A stretch of 64,000 nucleotides of DNA from contig JAFEDY010000009.1 in assembly GCA_018241405.1 (NCBI GenBank), positions 30,759 through 94,758 on the forward strand, given 5' to 3'. Under the pieces are notes generated by a model. That model was not told the DNA's origin. It worked only from the letters and a program-made list of their open reading frames with translations, and did no database searches. Position 1 is the first letter of the stretch, and the number at the start of each line of letters is the position of its first letter. The position numbers were made by a program, and so were the translations under genes. Positions 8,709-17,585 of the stretch are shown in pieces. Source of the DNA: Pseudomonadota bacterium (GTDB taxonomy: Bacteria; Pseudomonadota; Gammaproteobacteria; Burkholderiales; Burkholderiaceae_C).

Positions 8709-10646
8709 TCAGGCCTCGACGATCATGCGCGTGCGCATCTCAAGGTGCAGCGCGTGGCAGAACGTGGAGCAGTAGGCCCAGAACACGCCCGGCTTGTCGG
8801 CGATGAAGGTCACCGACTTGGTCTCCAGCGGATTGATCACGAACTGGACGTTGTACTTGGGTAGCGCAAATCCGTGCGTCAGGTCTTCGATCTTGTCCAG
8901 GTTGGTCAGGATCAGCGTGACCTCGTCGCCCTTCTTCACCGTGAACTCGCGCATGCTGAAGGCTGGCGCCTGCGACGTGAGCTTGACGGTGACCTTCTTG
9001 CCGTTGCGGAACACGCCCGATTCCTTGGCGTCCTTGATGGCGATGGGCGACTCGTCCAGCTCATAGACCTGCTTGGGCTTGATGATGTCGCGCTTGAAGA
9101 TGATGAAGTCGTGCGGCTCGCCGCGCACCGGGTGGTCGGCCAGCAGCACCATCTTCTCGCCCGAGATGTCGATCAACTGCTCGTTCTCGGGATGCAGCGG
9201 TCCCACGGGCAGGAAGCGGTCCTTGGAGAACTTGCAACCCACGGCCAGGATCTTGCCGTCGGCCGCCTTGGTCTCGGATTGCGAGGCGTTGATGTGGCCG
9301 GGCTGGTAGTGCACGTCGATGCGGTCCACCACGTACTTGGCGTTCTTGTCGCCCTTGTGGAAGGCAATGGCCTTGTCCACGTTCCACTTGACGATCTGGC
9401 TGTCCAGGAACAGCGTGGTGTAGGCGTTGCCGCGGCCGTCGAAGGCCGTGTGCAGCGGACCCAGGCCCACCTCGACCTCGGCGACGATGGCGTCGTCGAG
9501 CTTTTCCATCTTGCCGTCGAACCAGTCGAGCACCTTGGCCAGCTCGATGGTGGTGGTGGTGGGCGAGAGCTTGCCGGCGCAGATGAAATACTTGCCATCG
9601 GGCGAGGCGTTCACGCCGTGCGGGTTCTTTGGCACCGAGACGTAAGCGACCAATGCGGTCTTGGCGTCCTTGTTGGCCTCGTGCGTGCCGTCCACCACGG
9701 GGACCTTGTTGCCATAGGTCTTGAACTTGCCGGCCTTGACGGCCTCTTCAATGCGCGCCACGTTGAAGAACAGGCAGGCGTCACGCTCGGCGGACATCAT
9801 GTCCTCGTAGTGCACGCCGTTCTCGGTGTTGTACTGGTTGGTGGCGGCCAGCTTGCCGTCGTACGAGGTGGCCACCAGGTCGCAGTTGCCGTCGATCAGC
9901 ACTTGCCAGCGCACGTCCATGGTCTCGGCATCGACGCAGGTGAACAGCGAACGGTATTTCTCGGGGTTGTTGACGTCCTTGCCCTCGTTGGGCAGGGGAA
10001 TGCCGAACTCGCCACCGCAGAACACGCGCGTGGTGTAGTTGATCGCCGGATCCACCGGGTCGGCCTTGTCGGGGAAGATGCCGTGGAAGCCCTGCACGTT
10101 GGGCAGGTCGGTGATCTTGTCGCAGATGAAGTAGTCCAGGCGGATGCGTGCGATGCGGGCATTGATCTTGTCGTTCACCCAGGCGTAGCGGCCGTCGTAG
10201 TTGCCATCCTTGTACGAGGCGTGCAGGTGGTGCGTGTCGGCCACCGTGTAGCGCAGGTGGCCGTCGGGCTTGGTGCCCATGACAGCCTTGGATTCGTTGG
10301 TGATGCCCCAGCCCACGAGCGCGTCGGGCACGAAGCAGGGAATGCGGTGGATCTCACGGCCAGACGGCAGGCCCAGCACGCGCACATCGCCGTTGTGACC
10401 GCCGCTCCACAGGCCGTAGTAGGTGTCGAGCTCGCCGGGCTTGAGGTGTACGTTGATGCTGCCGGCGGCTGCCGCCGCTGCGGATGCCGGTGCGGCTGCC
10501 GGGGCGTTCGATGCCGCCGGGGCCGCGGCGGGCTTGTCGTTGCACGCGGCAACGCCCACCGTCAGGCCCGCCAGCGCGGCGGTGTTGATGAAACGGCGCC
10601 GGCCCATGCCGACGGTTTCGTTGCCCAGGTCTTGTTTCTTGCTCAT
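8709..10646 (-). CDS. nosZ: Nitrous oxide reductase NosZ, Tat-exported clade I type
   Basis: Reduces N2O to N2 in the periplasm. The 645-residue protein starts with a Tat signal (GRRRFI, residues 16-20), followed by an Ala/Pro-rich linker and the seven-bladed propeller domain that carries CuZ ligands. The C-terminal cupredoxin domain shows the CuA motif CSTFCHALHLEM with C626, C630, H634 and M637. Tat export and the operon make this clade I. The upstream DUF2946-like gene ends 22 bases before its start, so both are probably transcribed from the FNR-type promoter near 11118. Confidence 0.97.
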   Translation of the reverse strand: MSKKQDLGNETVGMGRRRFINTAALAGLTVGVAACNDKPAAAPAASNAPAAAPASAAAAAAGSINVHLKPGELDTYYGLWSGGHNGDVRVLGLPSGREIHRIPCFVPDALVGWGITNESKAVMGTKPDGHLRYTVADTHHLHASYKDGNYDGRYAWVNDKINARIARIRLDYFICDKITDLPNVQGFHGIFPDKADPVDPAINYTTRVFCGGEFGIPLPNEGKDVNNPEKYRSLFTCVDAETMDVRWQVLIDGNCDLVATSYDGKLAATNQYNTENGVHYEDMMSAERDACLFFNVARIEEAVKAGKFKTYGNKVPVVDGTHEANKDAKTALVAYVSVPKNPHGVNASPDGKYFICAGKLSPTTTTIELAKVLDWFDGKMEKLDDAIVAEVEVGLGPLHTAFDGRGNAYTTLFLDSQIVKWNVDKAIAFHKGDKNAKYVVDRIDVHYQPGHINASQSETKAADGKILAVGCKFSKDRFLPVGPLHPENEQLIDISGEKMVLLADHPVRGEPHDFIIFKRDIIKPKQVYELDESPIAIKDAKESGVFRNGKKVTVKLTSQAPAFSMREFTVKKGDEVTLILTNLDKIEDLTHGFALPKYNVQFVINPLETKSVTFIADKPGVFWAYCSTFCHALHLEMRTRMIVEA

Positions 10647-10667
10647 GAGATCCTCTTTCAGGGTGTG

Positions 10668-11054
10668 TTAAACGGAAAACGAAGGTGGGCCGCGCGCCGG
10701 AGGTGGCGTGGCCATGGGCGCCATCGCGAACACCAGCGGCGGCGCAACAGGCGCCACGTGAACGTGCGGCAGGGTCGATGGGGTGTTGGCAGTGCGCTGT
10801 GGCGGGGCGCTGCCCAGCAGGCACAGCGGGCAGTCCATGCCCAGGGTGTCGAGTACGGCGTTACCGGTATCGGCATGCACCACCAGGGCGGCGCCGTGGA
10901 TTGCCGAGCACACCAACTCCACGCCGCGTGGCTGCACTACGGGGGTGGCCAGCGTGGCTCCCAGGCTGAAGATGAACCACGCAACGATCCACCAGCGCAG
11001 GCGGTCCGGGGAGCGCAGGCTGTCCATGAAGGCAGTACGGGTTCTGGTGTTCAT
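10668..11054 (-). CDS. DUF2946-like membrane protein upstream of nosZ
   Basis: A 128-residue protein with one hydrophobic helix (about WWIVAWFIFSLGATLATP), a CPLC motif in the middle, several His residues and a Pro-rich C-terminus. This looks like the DUF2946 proteins found beside copper and TonB-receptor genes; function unknown. It is the first gene of the leftward nos operon. The ATG at 11054 is preferred over an open extension to 11135, which would run through the promoter. A role in copper handling is a guess from the Cys pair, His residues and position. Confidence 0.7.
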   Translation of the reverse strand: MNTRTRTAFMDSLRSPDRLRWWIVAWFIFSLGATLATPVVQPRGVELVCSAIHGAALVVHADTGNAVLDTLGMDCPLCLLGSAPPQRTANTPSTLPHVHVAPVAPPLVFAMAPMATPPPARGPPSFSV

Positions 11055-11117
11055 TGCATGTGCGTCGCCCCTGTGGCGATGGCAGGCAAATGTTCCCTTC
11101 AAATGATTCTTTGGATG

Positions 11118-11131
11118 TTGATTTGCATCAA
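11118..11131. promoter_or_regulatory. FNR/ANR/DNR-type box in the nos divergent promoter region
   Basis: TTGATTTGCATCAA is a perfect TTGAT-N4-ATCAA palindrome. It lies 63 bases before the leftward ATG of the nosZ operon and 119 bases before the rightward cytochrome gene. Such sites bind FNR-family oxygen or nitric oxide sensors, which control nos genes in denitrifiers. The position would suit activation of the leftward operon; no strong -10 is visible for either side. Confidence 0.8.
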
Positions 11132-11250
11132 TCAATCAATTCTGGAAACTACCAAACTGGCGGCCATGCCAGAGGGCAGGCGCGTCGCATGGTGCGCACG
11201 CCGCGATGCCTCCTGACGGTGTACGTCCGAGCACACGAAAGGCTTCTTCG

Positions 11251-11658
11251 ATGAACAAGACATCTCTCACGCTGGCCCTGGCCGCGGCAACCCTGGCCCT
11301 TGCCGCCTGCGGCAAGAACGAGGCCCCGGCGTCTGCGCCAGCCCCCGCGCCCGCGCCTGCCGCGCAGGCCCCGGCCCCCGCGCCCGCCGCACCGGCTGCG
11401 GAAAACACCGTCGGCAAGGGCGTCTACGGCAAGACCTGCGCCATGTGCCACGCCGCCGGCGTGGCCGGCGCGCCCAAGCCCGGCGACAAAGCCGACTGGG
11501 GCCCGCGCATCGCCCAGGGCAAGGACACGCTGTACAAGCACGCCATCGAGGGTTTCACCGGCGCCAAGGGCCAGATGCCGGCGCGCGGCGGCGCTGCCTC
11601 GCTCAGCGATGACGAGGTCAAGGCCGCCGTGGACTTCATGGCCGACCAGTCGATGTAA
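11251..11658 (+). CDS. c-type cytochrome lipoprotein of the c5 type, nos-linked
   Basis: A 135-residue haem protein, probably a periplasmic electron carrier to NosZ. It has a lipoprotein signal ending LALAAC (C20), an Ala/Pro linker (about residues 24-50), the haem motif CAMCH (63-67) and the likely axial Met in GQMPARGG (M109). It is read away from nosZ and shares the FNR-type intergenic region. Eighteen bases separate it from the ApbE gene, so the two form an operon. The electron donor role is inferred. Confidence 0.88.
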   Translation: MNKTSLTLALAAATLALAACGKNEAPASAPAPAPAPAAQAPAPAPAAPAAENTVGKGVYGKTCAMCHAAGVAGAPKPGDKADWGPRIAQGKDTLYKHAIEGFTGAKGQMPARGGAASLSDDEVKAAVDFMADQSM

Positions 11659-11675
11659 TGCATGAGGAGCCGGCC

Positions 11676-12716
11676 ATGAACAACGGATGGCAAGGCGGCC
11701 GCCTGTCGCGGCGGCGCCTGGCACTGGCGCTGCCCCTGCTGGGCGCCGTGGCCTGGGGCCTGCCGGGCATGGCGCGGGCCGCGGGGCCGCAGCGCGCAAG
11801 CCGCAACCTCATGGGCACGCGCGTGGACATCGTGGCCGACGGCGGCGATGCCCGCCAGCTGCAGGCCGCGATCGGCCTGGCCTTCGAGGAAATGCAGCGC
11901 CTGGAAGGCCTGCTGAGCCGCTACCGCGAGGACAGCGCGGTGCGGCGCATAGGCCAGGCGGCAGGGCGCCATCCGGTGGCCGTGGCGCCTGAGGTCATGG
12001 CCGTGCTGGTCAGCGCCCAACGCGTCTGGCAGGGCAGCGCGGGCGCCTTCGACCCCACGGTGGGGGCGCTGTCGGGCTGGCATTTCGAGCCCGGTCGGCA
12101 GGCCATGCCCGCGCCGGCCGAGATTGCCGCGGCGCTGCGCCATGTGGGCGCGCGCCAGCTGCGGCTGGACGAGCGCGCGGGCACGGCCTACCTGGCCGAG
12201 CCCGGCATGGCGCTCGACCTGGGCGGCATCGCCAAGCTGCCCATCCTGGCGGCGGGCCTGCGGGTGCTCGAACGCGAGGGCGTCACCAACGCCCTCATCA
12301 ACGGCGGCGGCGATGTGCTCGCCAGCGGTCGCCTACAGGGCCGGCCCTGGCGCGTGGGCGTGCGCGACCCGCGTGCGCCCGACAGGCTGTTGGGCGCCAT
12401 CGAGGTCGAGGGCCATGGCGTGGTCGCCTCCTCGGGCGACTACGAGCGCGGCTTTGTGCACCAGGGCCGGCGCCTGCACCATGTGCTGGACCCGCACAAC
12501 GGCTGGCCCACCACCGGCGTGCATGGCGTGGCCCTGCTGGCGCGCGACGTGCAGGCCGTCAACGGCTGGGGCACGGCACTCATGGTGCAGGGCATGGCGG
12601 CCGTGCCGGCATGGAGCGCACGCCATCCCGGCGTCGCCGTATTGGCTGCGGGCGCCGATGGCGTGCTGTGGCAGTCGCGCGGCATGACGCAGGCGCTGAA
12701 ACCGATAGACGTCTAA
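11676..12716 (+). CDS. ApbE-family FAD:protein FMN transferase (NosX-like)
   Basis: A 346-residue exported flavin transferase that attaches FMN covalently to threonine in targets such as NosR; in nos clusters this role is known as NosX. The ATG at 11676 follows a GAGGAG ribosome-binding site and begins a Tat-like signal (LSRRRLALALPL). ApbE features are GTRVD near the mature start, the GGIAKLPI segment and INGGGD, and the C-terminal flavin site near HHVLDPHNGWP. Target specificity is inferred from the operon and neighbouring nosR. Confidence 0.9.
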   Translation: MNNGWQGGRLSRRRLALALPLLGAVAWGLPGMARAAGPQRASRNLMGTRVDIVADGGDARQLQAAIGLAFEEMQRLEGLLSRYREDSAVRRIGQAAGRHPVAVAPEVMAVLVSAQRVWQGSAGAFDPTVGALSGWHFEPGRQAMPAPAEIAAALRHVGARQLRLDERAGTAYLAEPGMALDLGGIAKLPILAAGLRVLEREGVTNALINGGGDVLASGRLQGRPWRVGVRDPRAPDRLLGAIEVEGHGVVASSGDYERGFVHQGRRLHHVLDPHNGWPTTGVHGVALLARDVQAVNGWGTALMVQGMAAVPAWSARHPGVAVLAAGADGVLWQSRGMTQALKPIDV

Positions 12717-12815
12717 AACCATAGCTGCTTGCGCATGCTGTTGACTGGTTTCACGGGTTTTTTTATCTAAAACTACCGTCTTTACAGCGCAAGAAGCTTG
12801 CGTTGATATAGCGCG

Positions 12816-13661
12816 TCACCCACCGGGCCGTTGCTCCTGCGTGCATTGCACCATGCACTGCTCGCGCTCGGCCAGCGTGGCGCCAAAGCGCACGGCGCTC
12901 AAACAACCGCCCCAGACGCAGCCCGTGTCCAGGCCCAGCACGTCGGGTCGGCTGAACCAGCCCAGCGTGGACCAGTGACCGAAGGCGATCAGCGTGCCCC
13001 GCGTGCGCCTGTCGGGGGCATCGAACCAGGGCAGCAGCCCGGCGGGCGGCTGCGCGGCGCTCTCGGTGCTGTCGAATTCCATGCGCCCCTCGGGCGTGCA
13101 AAAGCGCAGCCGCGTCAGTGCGTTGACAATGATGCGCAAGCGATCCATTCCCTGCAGATCCGCGCCCCAGAGGTCCGGGCTGTTGCCATACATCTGGCGC
13201 AGAAAGCCGGGCAGCCGCGGGCCGCGCAGCTCGGCCTCGACCTCGGCCGCAAGCGTCAGCACATCGTCGGCCGTCCATTGCGGCAGCACGCCGGCATGCA
13301 CCAGCAGCAGATCCTCGCCGCCATGGCGCAGGCGCCGCGCCAGCGGCTGCCGGCGCAGCCAGTCGAGCATGGCCTCGCGGTCGCTCGCCTGCAGGATGCC
13401 CTGCAGCGTGTCGCGGCGTGAGGGCGGGCGCACGCCATGGGCGGCGGCCAGCAGGTGCAGGTCATGGTTGCCCAGCAGCGCGCGCACGCTATCGCCCAGC
13501 TGCATGCAGCGGCGCAGCACCGCGGCCGAGCCGGGGCCGCGGTTGACCAGATCGCCCAGCAGATACACCGTGTCGCGGCTGGCCGAGAAACCGATCTCGC
13601 AAAGCAGCCGCTCAAAGGCCGCGTCGCAACCCTGTATGTCGCCCACGCAATAAAGTGCCAT
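12816..13661 (-). CDS. apaH: Symmetrical bis(5'-nucleosyl)-tetraphosphatase ApaH
   Basis: Hydrolyses Ap4A to two ADP. The 281-residue protein has the calcineurin-like metallophosphatase motifs GDIQGCD (near residues 8-14), GDLVNRGP and GNHD, and ends in the ApaH-typical region. ATG at 13661 begins MALYCVGDIQGC; a longer in-frame start at 13721 is not needed. It stands alone, facing the ApbE gene tail-to-tail. Confidence 0.93.
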   Translation of the reverse strand: MALYCVGDIQGCDAAFERLLCEIGFSASRDTVYLLGDLVNRGPGSAAVLRRCMQLGDSVRALLGNHDLHLLAAAHGVRPPSRRDTLQGILQASDREAMLDWLRRQPLARRLRHGGEDLLLVHAGVLPQWTADDVLTLAAEVEAELRGPRLPGFLRQMYGNSPDLWGADLQGMDRLRIIVNALTRLRFCTPEGRMEFDSTESAAQPPAGLLPWFDAPDRRTRGTLIAFGHWSTLGWFSRPDVLGLDTGCVWGGCLSAVRFGATLAEREQCMVQCTQEQRPGG

Positions 13662-14000
13662 GTCGTTTTCGTTTGATGCCAATGTGGACGCCGATTGTCG
13701 CGCGGGTTTCATTGCCCGCATGTCTTGCAGGCACAGGGCCGGGTCTGGAAAAGATAGTCCTGCATGGGTTAGTAACTGCGTGAATCAAATCGGCAGGTGA
13801 TGAACGCCACATACCGGCCGGTGCTTTTAAGCATGGTGCGGTCGGAGGTGGCTTCATGCATGGGTCTGGTGCATGACAAGGCCGAATGGCCTTTGGGTTT
13901 TCGATCCATTTACATAAAACAGCAGAAGGTCGTAACAGGTCTACGAATGTTTCCCTATAATCGACACCGGTTATTAATTCTCAACCCTCCATATACTGCT
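13662..14000. other. Intergenic region between apaH and the H-NS-like gene
   Basis: A 339-base divergent intergenic region. I see no credible gene: an open frame from 13797 that joins the H-NS-like gene has no coding character. AT content rises towards the right, and the H-NS-like gene's promoter lies at its end (13932-13961). Confidence 0.5.
13932..13961 (+). promoter_or_regulatory. Sigma-70-type promoter of the H-NS-like gene
   Basis: A perfect TATAAT at 13956-13961, with GTAACA at 13932-13937 as a four-of-six -35 match, 18 bases apart. Transcription would start about 30 bases before the ATG at 14001, in an AT-rich leader. Confidence 0.55.
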
Positions 14001-14297
14001 ATGACTGCAAGCTACCAAGACCTCTTGAAGCAGCGCGAAGCCCTTGAGCAACAAATCACCGAGGCTAGGCGCCGCGAAATGGCCCAGGCCGTCGCCCAGG
14101 TGCGTGAACTGATTGCCGCGTTTGATTTGACGCAGCAGGATGTGTTTCCCGTGGGCCGCGCCGCGCGAACCGGCGCAGCCACCGGCGTCAAGGTGGCGCC
14201 AAAATACCGCGACCCCGCAACCGGCCAGACCTGGACGGGCCGTGGCAAGCCGCCGAAATGGATTCAAAACCAGAACCGCCAGGACTTTGCCATTTAA
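14001..14297 (+). CDS. H-NS family nucleoid-associated DNA-binding protein
   Basis: A 98-residue protein with an N-terminal coiled coil for oligomerisation (residues about 2-45, rich in Leu, Glu and Arg) and a C-terminal DNA-binding domain containing YRDPATGQTWTGRGKPPKW, the betaproteobacterial H-NS core with the minor-groove contact GRGKPP. These proteins silence AT-rich or acquired DNA. It is monocistronic, with its own promoter and terminator. Confidence 0.93.
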   Translation: MTASYQDLLKQREALEQQITEARRREMAQAVAQVRELIAAFDLTQQDVFPVGRAARTGAATGVKVAPKYRDPATGQTWTGRGKPPKWIQNQNRQDFAI

Positions 14298-14612
14298 ACC
14301 TGGCATGCATGGCCCGCGCCGCGGGCCAAGCACAATGGGGTGAGTCAACCTGCATGGTTTGCGCTCACTAACAACCCGCCTCCGGCGGGTTTTTTATTGG
14401 GGCGGGTCGCGCAATATACGGGCGTGGGTGGCGCATTCTTCCCGGTACCTGCCGGCATATCATCGGCCGGCAATGTCGGCCGCCTCGTCAATAGCGGGTT
14501 TGCACCCGGGTTGCACCCCGGTGCTGGCGCCGTGGTTATTGCGCTGGCGCATAGGCGTTGGGGCCTGCAACTGCCAGAATGGGACGTTCTTGCCTTCCAT
14601 CGGAGTTACTGT
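14298..14612. other. Intergenic region before acnA
   Basis: A 315-base region with the H-NS-like gene's terminator at its left and presumably the acnA promoter at its right. A GGAG ribosome-binding site lies about eight bases before the acnA ATG. No other gene is apparent; the open frame that continues upstream of acnA reads through the terminator and is not coding. Confidence 0.5.
14373..14396 (+). terminator. Rho-independent terminator of the H-NS-like gene
   Basis: An eight-base-pair stem AACCCGCC / GGCGGGTT with a TCC loop, followed by a T run. It lies 75 bases after the stop codon. Confidence 0.85.
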
Positions 14613-17498
14613 ATGGCTGCATCCACCACCCCAGTTCACGCCTTTGCCTCCACGCTCAAGACCTTCACCACGGCCTCGGGCAGCAAGGGCAAGTTCTTCT
14701 CGCTGCCTGCGCTGGCACACAAGTATCCGGGCGTGAACCGGCTGCCGGTGTCGATACGCATCGTGCTCGAGTCCGTGCTGCGCAACTGCGATGGGCGCAA
14801 GGTCACGGCCGAGCATGTGGCGCAGCTGGCCAGTTGGGGCGCCAAGGCGCCGCGCAAGGAAGAAATTCCGTTCGTGGTCTCGCGCGTCGTGCTGCAGGAC
14901 TTCACGGGCGTGCCGCTGTTGGTGGACCTGGCCGCCATGCGCAGCGTGACCGGGCGCCTGGGCCGCGACCCGAAGAAGGTTGAACCCCTGGTGCCCGTGG
15001 ACCTGGTGGTGGACCACTCCATCATGGTGGACCATTACGGCAGCAGGCAGGCGCTGGGCCTGAACATGAAGCTCGAATTCCAGCGCAACCGCGAGCGTTA
15101 CGAATTCATGAAATGGGGCATGCAGGCCTTTGACACCTTTGGCGTCGTGCCCCCGGGCTTTGGCATCGTGCACCAGGTGAACCTGGAATACCTGGCGCGC
15201 GGCGTGCACCGGGGTGAGGGCGGCGTCTACTACCCCGACAGCCTGGTGGGCACCGACAGCCACACGACCATGATCAACGGCATTGGCGTGGTGGGCTGGG
15301 GCGTGGGCGGCATCGAGGCCGAGGCGGCGATGCTGGGCCAGCCCGTGTACTTCCTCACGCCCGACGTGGTGGGCATGGAGCTCACGGGCCGGCTGCGTGA
15401 GGGCGTGACGGCCACCGACCTGGTGCTTACCGTGACCGAGCTGCTGCGCAAGTCCAAGGTGGTGGGCAAGTTCGTGGAGTTCTTCGGCGAGGGCACGCGC
15501 ACGCTGTCGGTGCCCGACCGCGCGACGATCGGCAACATGTCGCCCGAGTACGGCGCCACCATGGGCTTCTTCACGGTCGATGAAAAAACCATGGATTACC
15601 TGCGCGGCACGGGCCGCAGCGAGGCCGAGATCGAGACCCTGGAGGCCTACTTCAAGGCCCAGGGCCTGTTTGGCATCCCGCGCGCGGGCGACATCGACTA
15701 TTCGCAGGTCGTGCACCTGGATCTGGGCGATGTCACGCCCAGCCTGGCCGGCCCCAAGCGCCCGCAGGACCGCATCGACCTGGGCCAGGTCAAGCAGCAG
15801 TTCACCAGCCTGTTCTCCAAGCCGGTGGCCGAAGCGGGCTTCAACCTGCCGCCCGGGCACCTGCATGAACGCTACCCAGTGCCGCAGCACCATGCCGCCG
15901 CCCCGGCCGTGCCCGACGAGCGCCAGGCCGTCGAAGGCGCGCCGCGCTCCGAGGCCGAGATGGTGCACAACAAGCCGCGCCTGGAGGTCCAGCACATCGA
16001 CGCGCCCATGCACCATGCGCCCAGGGGCTCCCACCCCACGGTGGGCAGCGGCGACGTGCTGATCGCGGCCATCACCAGTTGCACCAACACCTCCAACCCC
16101 AGTGTGCTGCTGGCCGCGGGCCTGCTCGCCAAGAAGGCGGTGGAGGCGGGCCTCAAGGTACAGCCGCACATCAAGACCTCGCTGGCGCCGGGCTCGCGGA
16201 TCGTCACCGAGTACCTGACCGAGACCGGCCTGCTGCCCTATCTGGAGAAGCTCGGCTTTGCCGTCGCCGGCTATGGCTGCACCACCTGCATAGGCAACGC
16301 GGGCGACCTGACGGCCGAGCTCAACGAGGCCATCACCCAGAACAACCTGGTGTGCGCGGCCGTGCTCTCGGGCAACCGCAACTTCGAGGCGCGCATCCAC
16401 CCCAACCTCAAGGCCAACTTCCTGGCCAGCCCGCCGCTGGTCGTGGCCTATGCCATCGCCGGAACCATGCTCAAGGATTTGATGACCGAGCCCGTGGGCC
16501 AGGGCACGCATGGGCGTGACGTGTTCCTGGGTGACATCTGGCCCAGCAGCGAGGAGGTGCACGCCCTCATGCAATACGCCATGAACGGCAAGGCCTTCCG
16601 CGAGAACTACGCCAAGGTCAAGACCGAGCCCGGCGCGCTGTGGGACCAGATCCATGGCGTGAGCGGCGATGTCTACGCCTGGCCCGACAGCACCTACATC
16701 GCCGAGCCGCCGTTCTTTGCCGACTTTGCCCTCGAATCCGGGGCCGGGCAGGGCGATGGTGCGGCCGTGCGCGGCGCGCGCATCATGGCGCTGTTTGGCG
16801 ACTCCATCACCACCGACCATATCTCGCCCGCCGGCTCCATCAAGGAGAGCTCGCCCGCCGGCCGGTGGCTGCTGCAGCATGGCGTGGCCAAGCCCGACTT
16901 CAACAGCTACGGTGCGCGCCGTGGCAACCATGAGGTCATGATGCGCGGCACCTTTGCCAACGTGCGCATCAAGAACCTGATGATCCCGCCGCTCGCCGAC
17001 GGCTCGCGCGAGGAGGGCGGCATGACGCTGTACCAGGGCGAGGGCGTGCAGCGCGGCAGCAAGATGTCCATCTTCGATGCCGCCATGCAGTACATCGCAG
17101 GCAAGACGCCGACGGTGGTCTTTGCCGGCGAGGAATACGGCACCGGCTCCAGCCGCGACTGGGCGGCCAAGGGCACGCAGCTCCTGGGCATCAAGGCCGT
17201 CATCGCCAAGAGCTTCGAGCGCATCCACCGCTCCAACCTGGTCGGCATGGGTGTGCTGCCGCTGCAGCTGCGCGCTGGCGACTCGTGGGAGAGCCTGGGC
17301 CTCAAGGGCGACGAGGTCATCGACGTGCTGCCCGACGCCGCGCTCACGCCGCAGAGCGAGGCGCGCGTGGTCATTCACCGCGCCGATGGTTCGCGCCAGG
17401 AAGTGGCGGTGACGCTGCGCATCGACACGCCCATCGAGGTGGACTACTACCGCGCCGGCGGCATCCTGCCCTATGTGCTGCGGCAAATTTTGGGGTAA
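14613..17498 (+). CDS. acnA: Aconitate hydratase A
   Basis: Interconverts citrate and isocitrate in the TCA cycle through a 4Fe-4S cluster. The 961-residue protein has the cluster cysteines in SCTNTSNPS and GCTTCIGN, the GTDSHTTM substrate-site motif, and the C-terminal swivel domain with [18 protein letters not shown]. It is longer than the E. coli enzyme because of a His/Pro-rich insertion before SCTNTSN (near residues 425-470), a feature of this bacterial group as far as I recall. The ATG at 14613 follows a good ribosome-binding site; the open frame upstream to 14340 is not used. Confidence 0.95.
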   Translation: MAASTTPVHAFASTLKTFTTASGSKGKFFSLPALAHKYPGVNRLPVSIRIVLESVLRNCDGRKVTAEHVAQLASWGAKAPRKEEIPFVVSRVVLQDFTGVPLLVDLAAMRSVTGRLGRDPKKVEPLVPVDLVVDHSIMVDHYGSRQALGLNMKLEFQRNRERYEFMKWGMQAFDTFGVVPPGFGIVHQVNLEYLARGVHRGEGGVYYPDSLVGTDSHTTMINGIGVVGWGVGGIEAEAAMLGQPVYFLTPDVVGMELTGRLREGVTATDLVLTVTELLRKSKVVGKFVEFFGEGTRTLSVPDRATIGNMSPEYGATMGFFTVDEKTMDYLRGTGRSEAEIETLEAYFKAQGLFGIPRAGDIDYSQVVHLDLGDVTPSLAGPKRPQDRIDLGQVKQQFTSLFSKPVAEAGFNLPPGHLHERYPVPQHHAAAPAVPDERQAVEGAPRSEAEMVHNKPRLEVQHIDAPMHHAPRGSHPTVGSGDVLIAAITSCTNTSNPSVLLAAGLLAKKAVEAGLKVQPHIKTSLAPGSRIVTEYLTETGLLPYLEKLGFAVAGYGCTTCIGNAGDLTAELNEAITQNNLVCAAVLSGNRNFEARIHPNLKANFLASPPLVVAYAIAGTMLKDLMTEPVGQGTHGRDVFLGDIWPSSEEVHALMQYAMNGKAFRENYAKVKTEPGALWDQIHGVSGDVYAWPDSTYIAEPPFFADFALESGAGQGDGAAVRGARIMALFGDSITTDHISPAGSIKESSPAGRWLLQHGVAKPDFNSYGARRGNHEVMMRGTFANVRIKNLMIPPLADGSREEGGMTLYQGEGVQRGSKMSIFDAAMQYIAGKTPTVVFAGEEYGTGSSRDWAAKGTQLLGIKAVIAKSFERIHRSNLVGMGVLPLQLRAGDSWESLGLKGDEVIDVLPDAALTPQSEARVVIHRADGSRQEVAVTLRIDTPIEVDYYRAGGILPYVLRQILG

Positions 17499-17580
17499 CC
17501 CCCTGTGGCGCTTCGCGCCTTCCCCCTGAAAGGGGGACGCCGCCTGCGCGGCGGGGCGGCCCTTGCGTAGGCCGACAATC
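17499..17580. repeat. GC-rich double-hairpin intergenic repeat
   Basis: Two adjacent dyads: TCCCCCT / AGGGGGA with a GAA loop (17521-17537) and a CCGCC / GGCGG arm just after. Repeats of this composition, starting CCCCCTGTGGCGCTTCGCG, are common between genes in Comamonadaceae genomes. It may terminate acnA, though there is no T run. Confidence 0.5.
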
Positions 17581-17585
17581 GCGGC

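Noticed and set aside
8874..11216. A 780-residue open frame opposite nosZ and across the nos promoter
   Set aside because: It covers nosZ antisense and the regulatory region; no domains are seen.
12719..12805. A further copy of the palindromic repeat after the ApbE gene
   Set aside because: ATAGCTGCTTGCGC and later CAGCGCAAGAAGC hint at the repeat, but the middle does not match; too weak to list.
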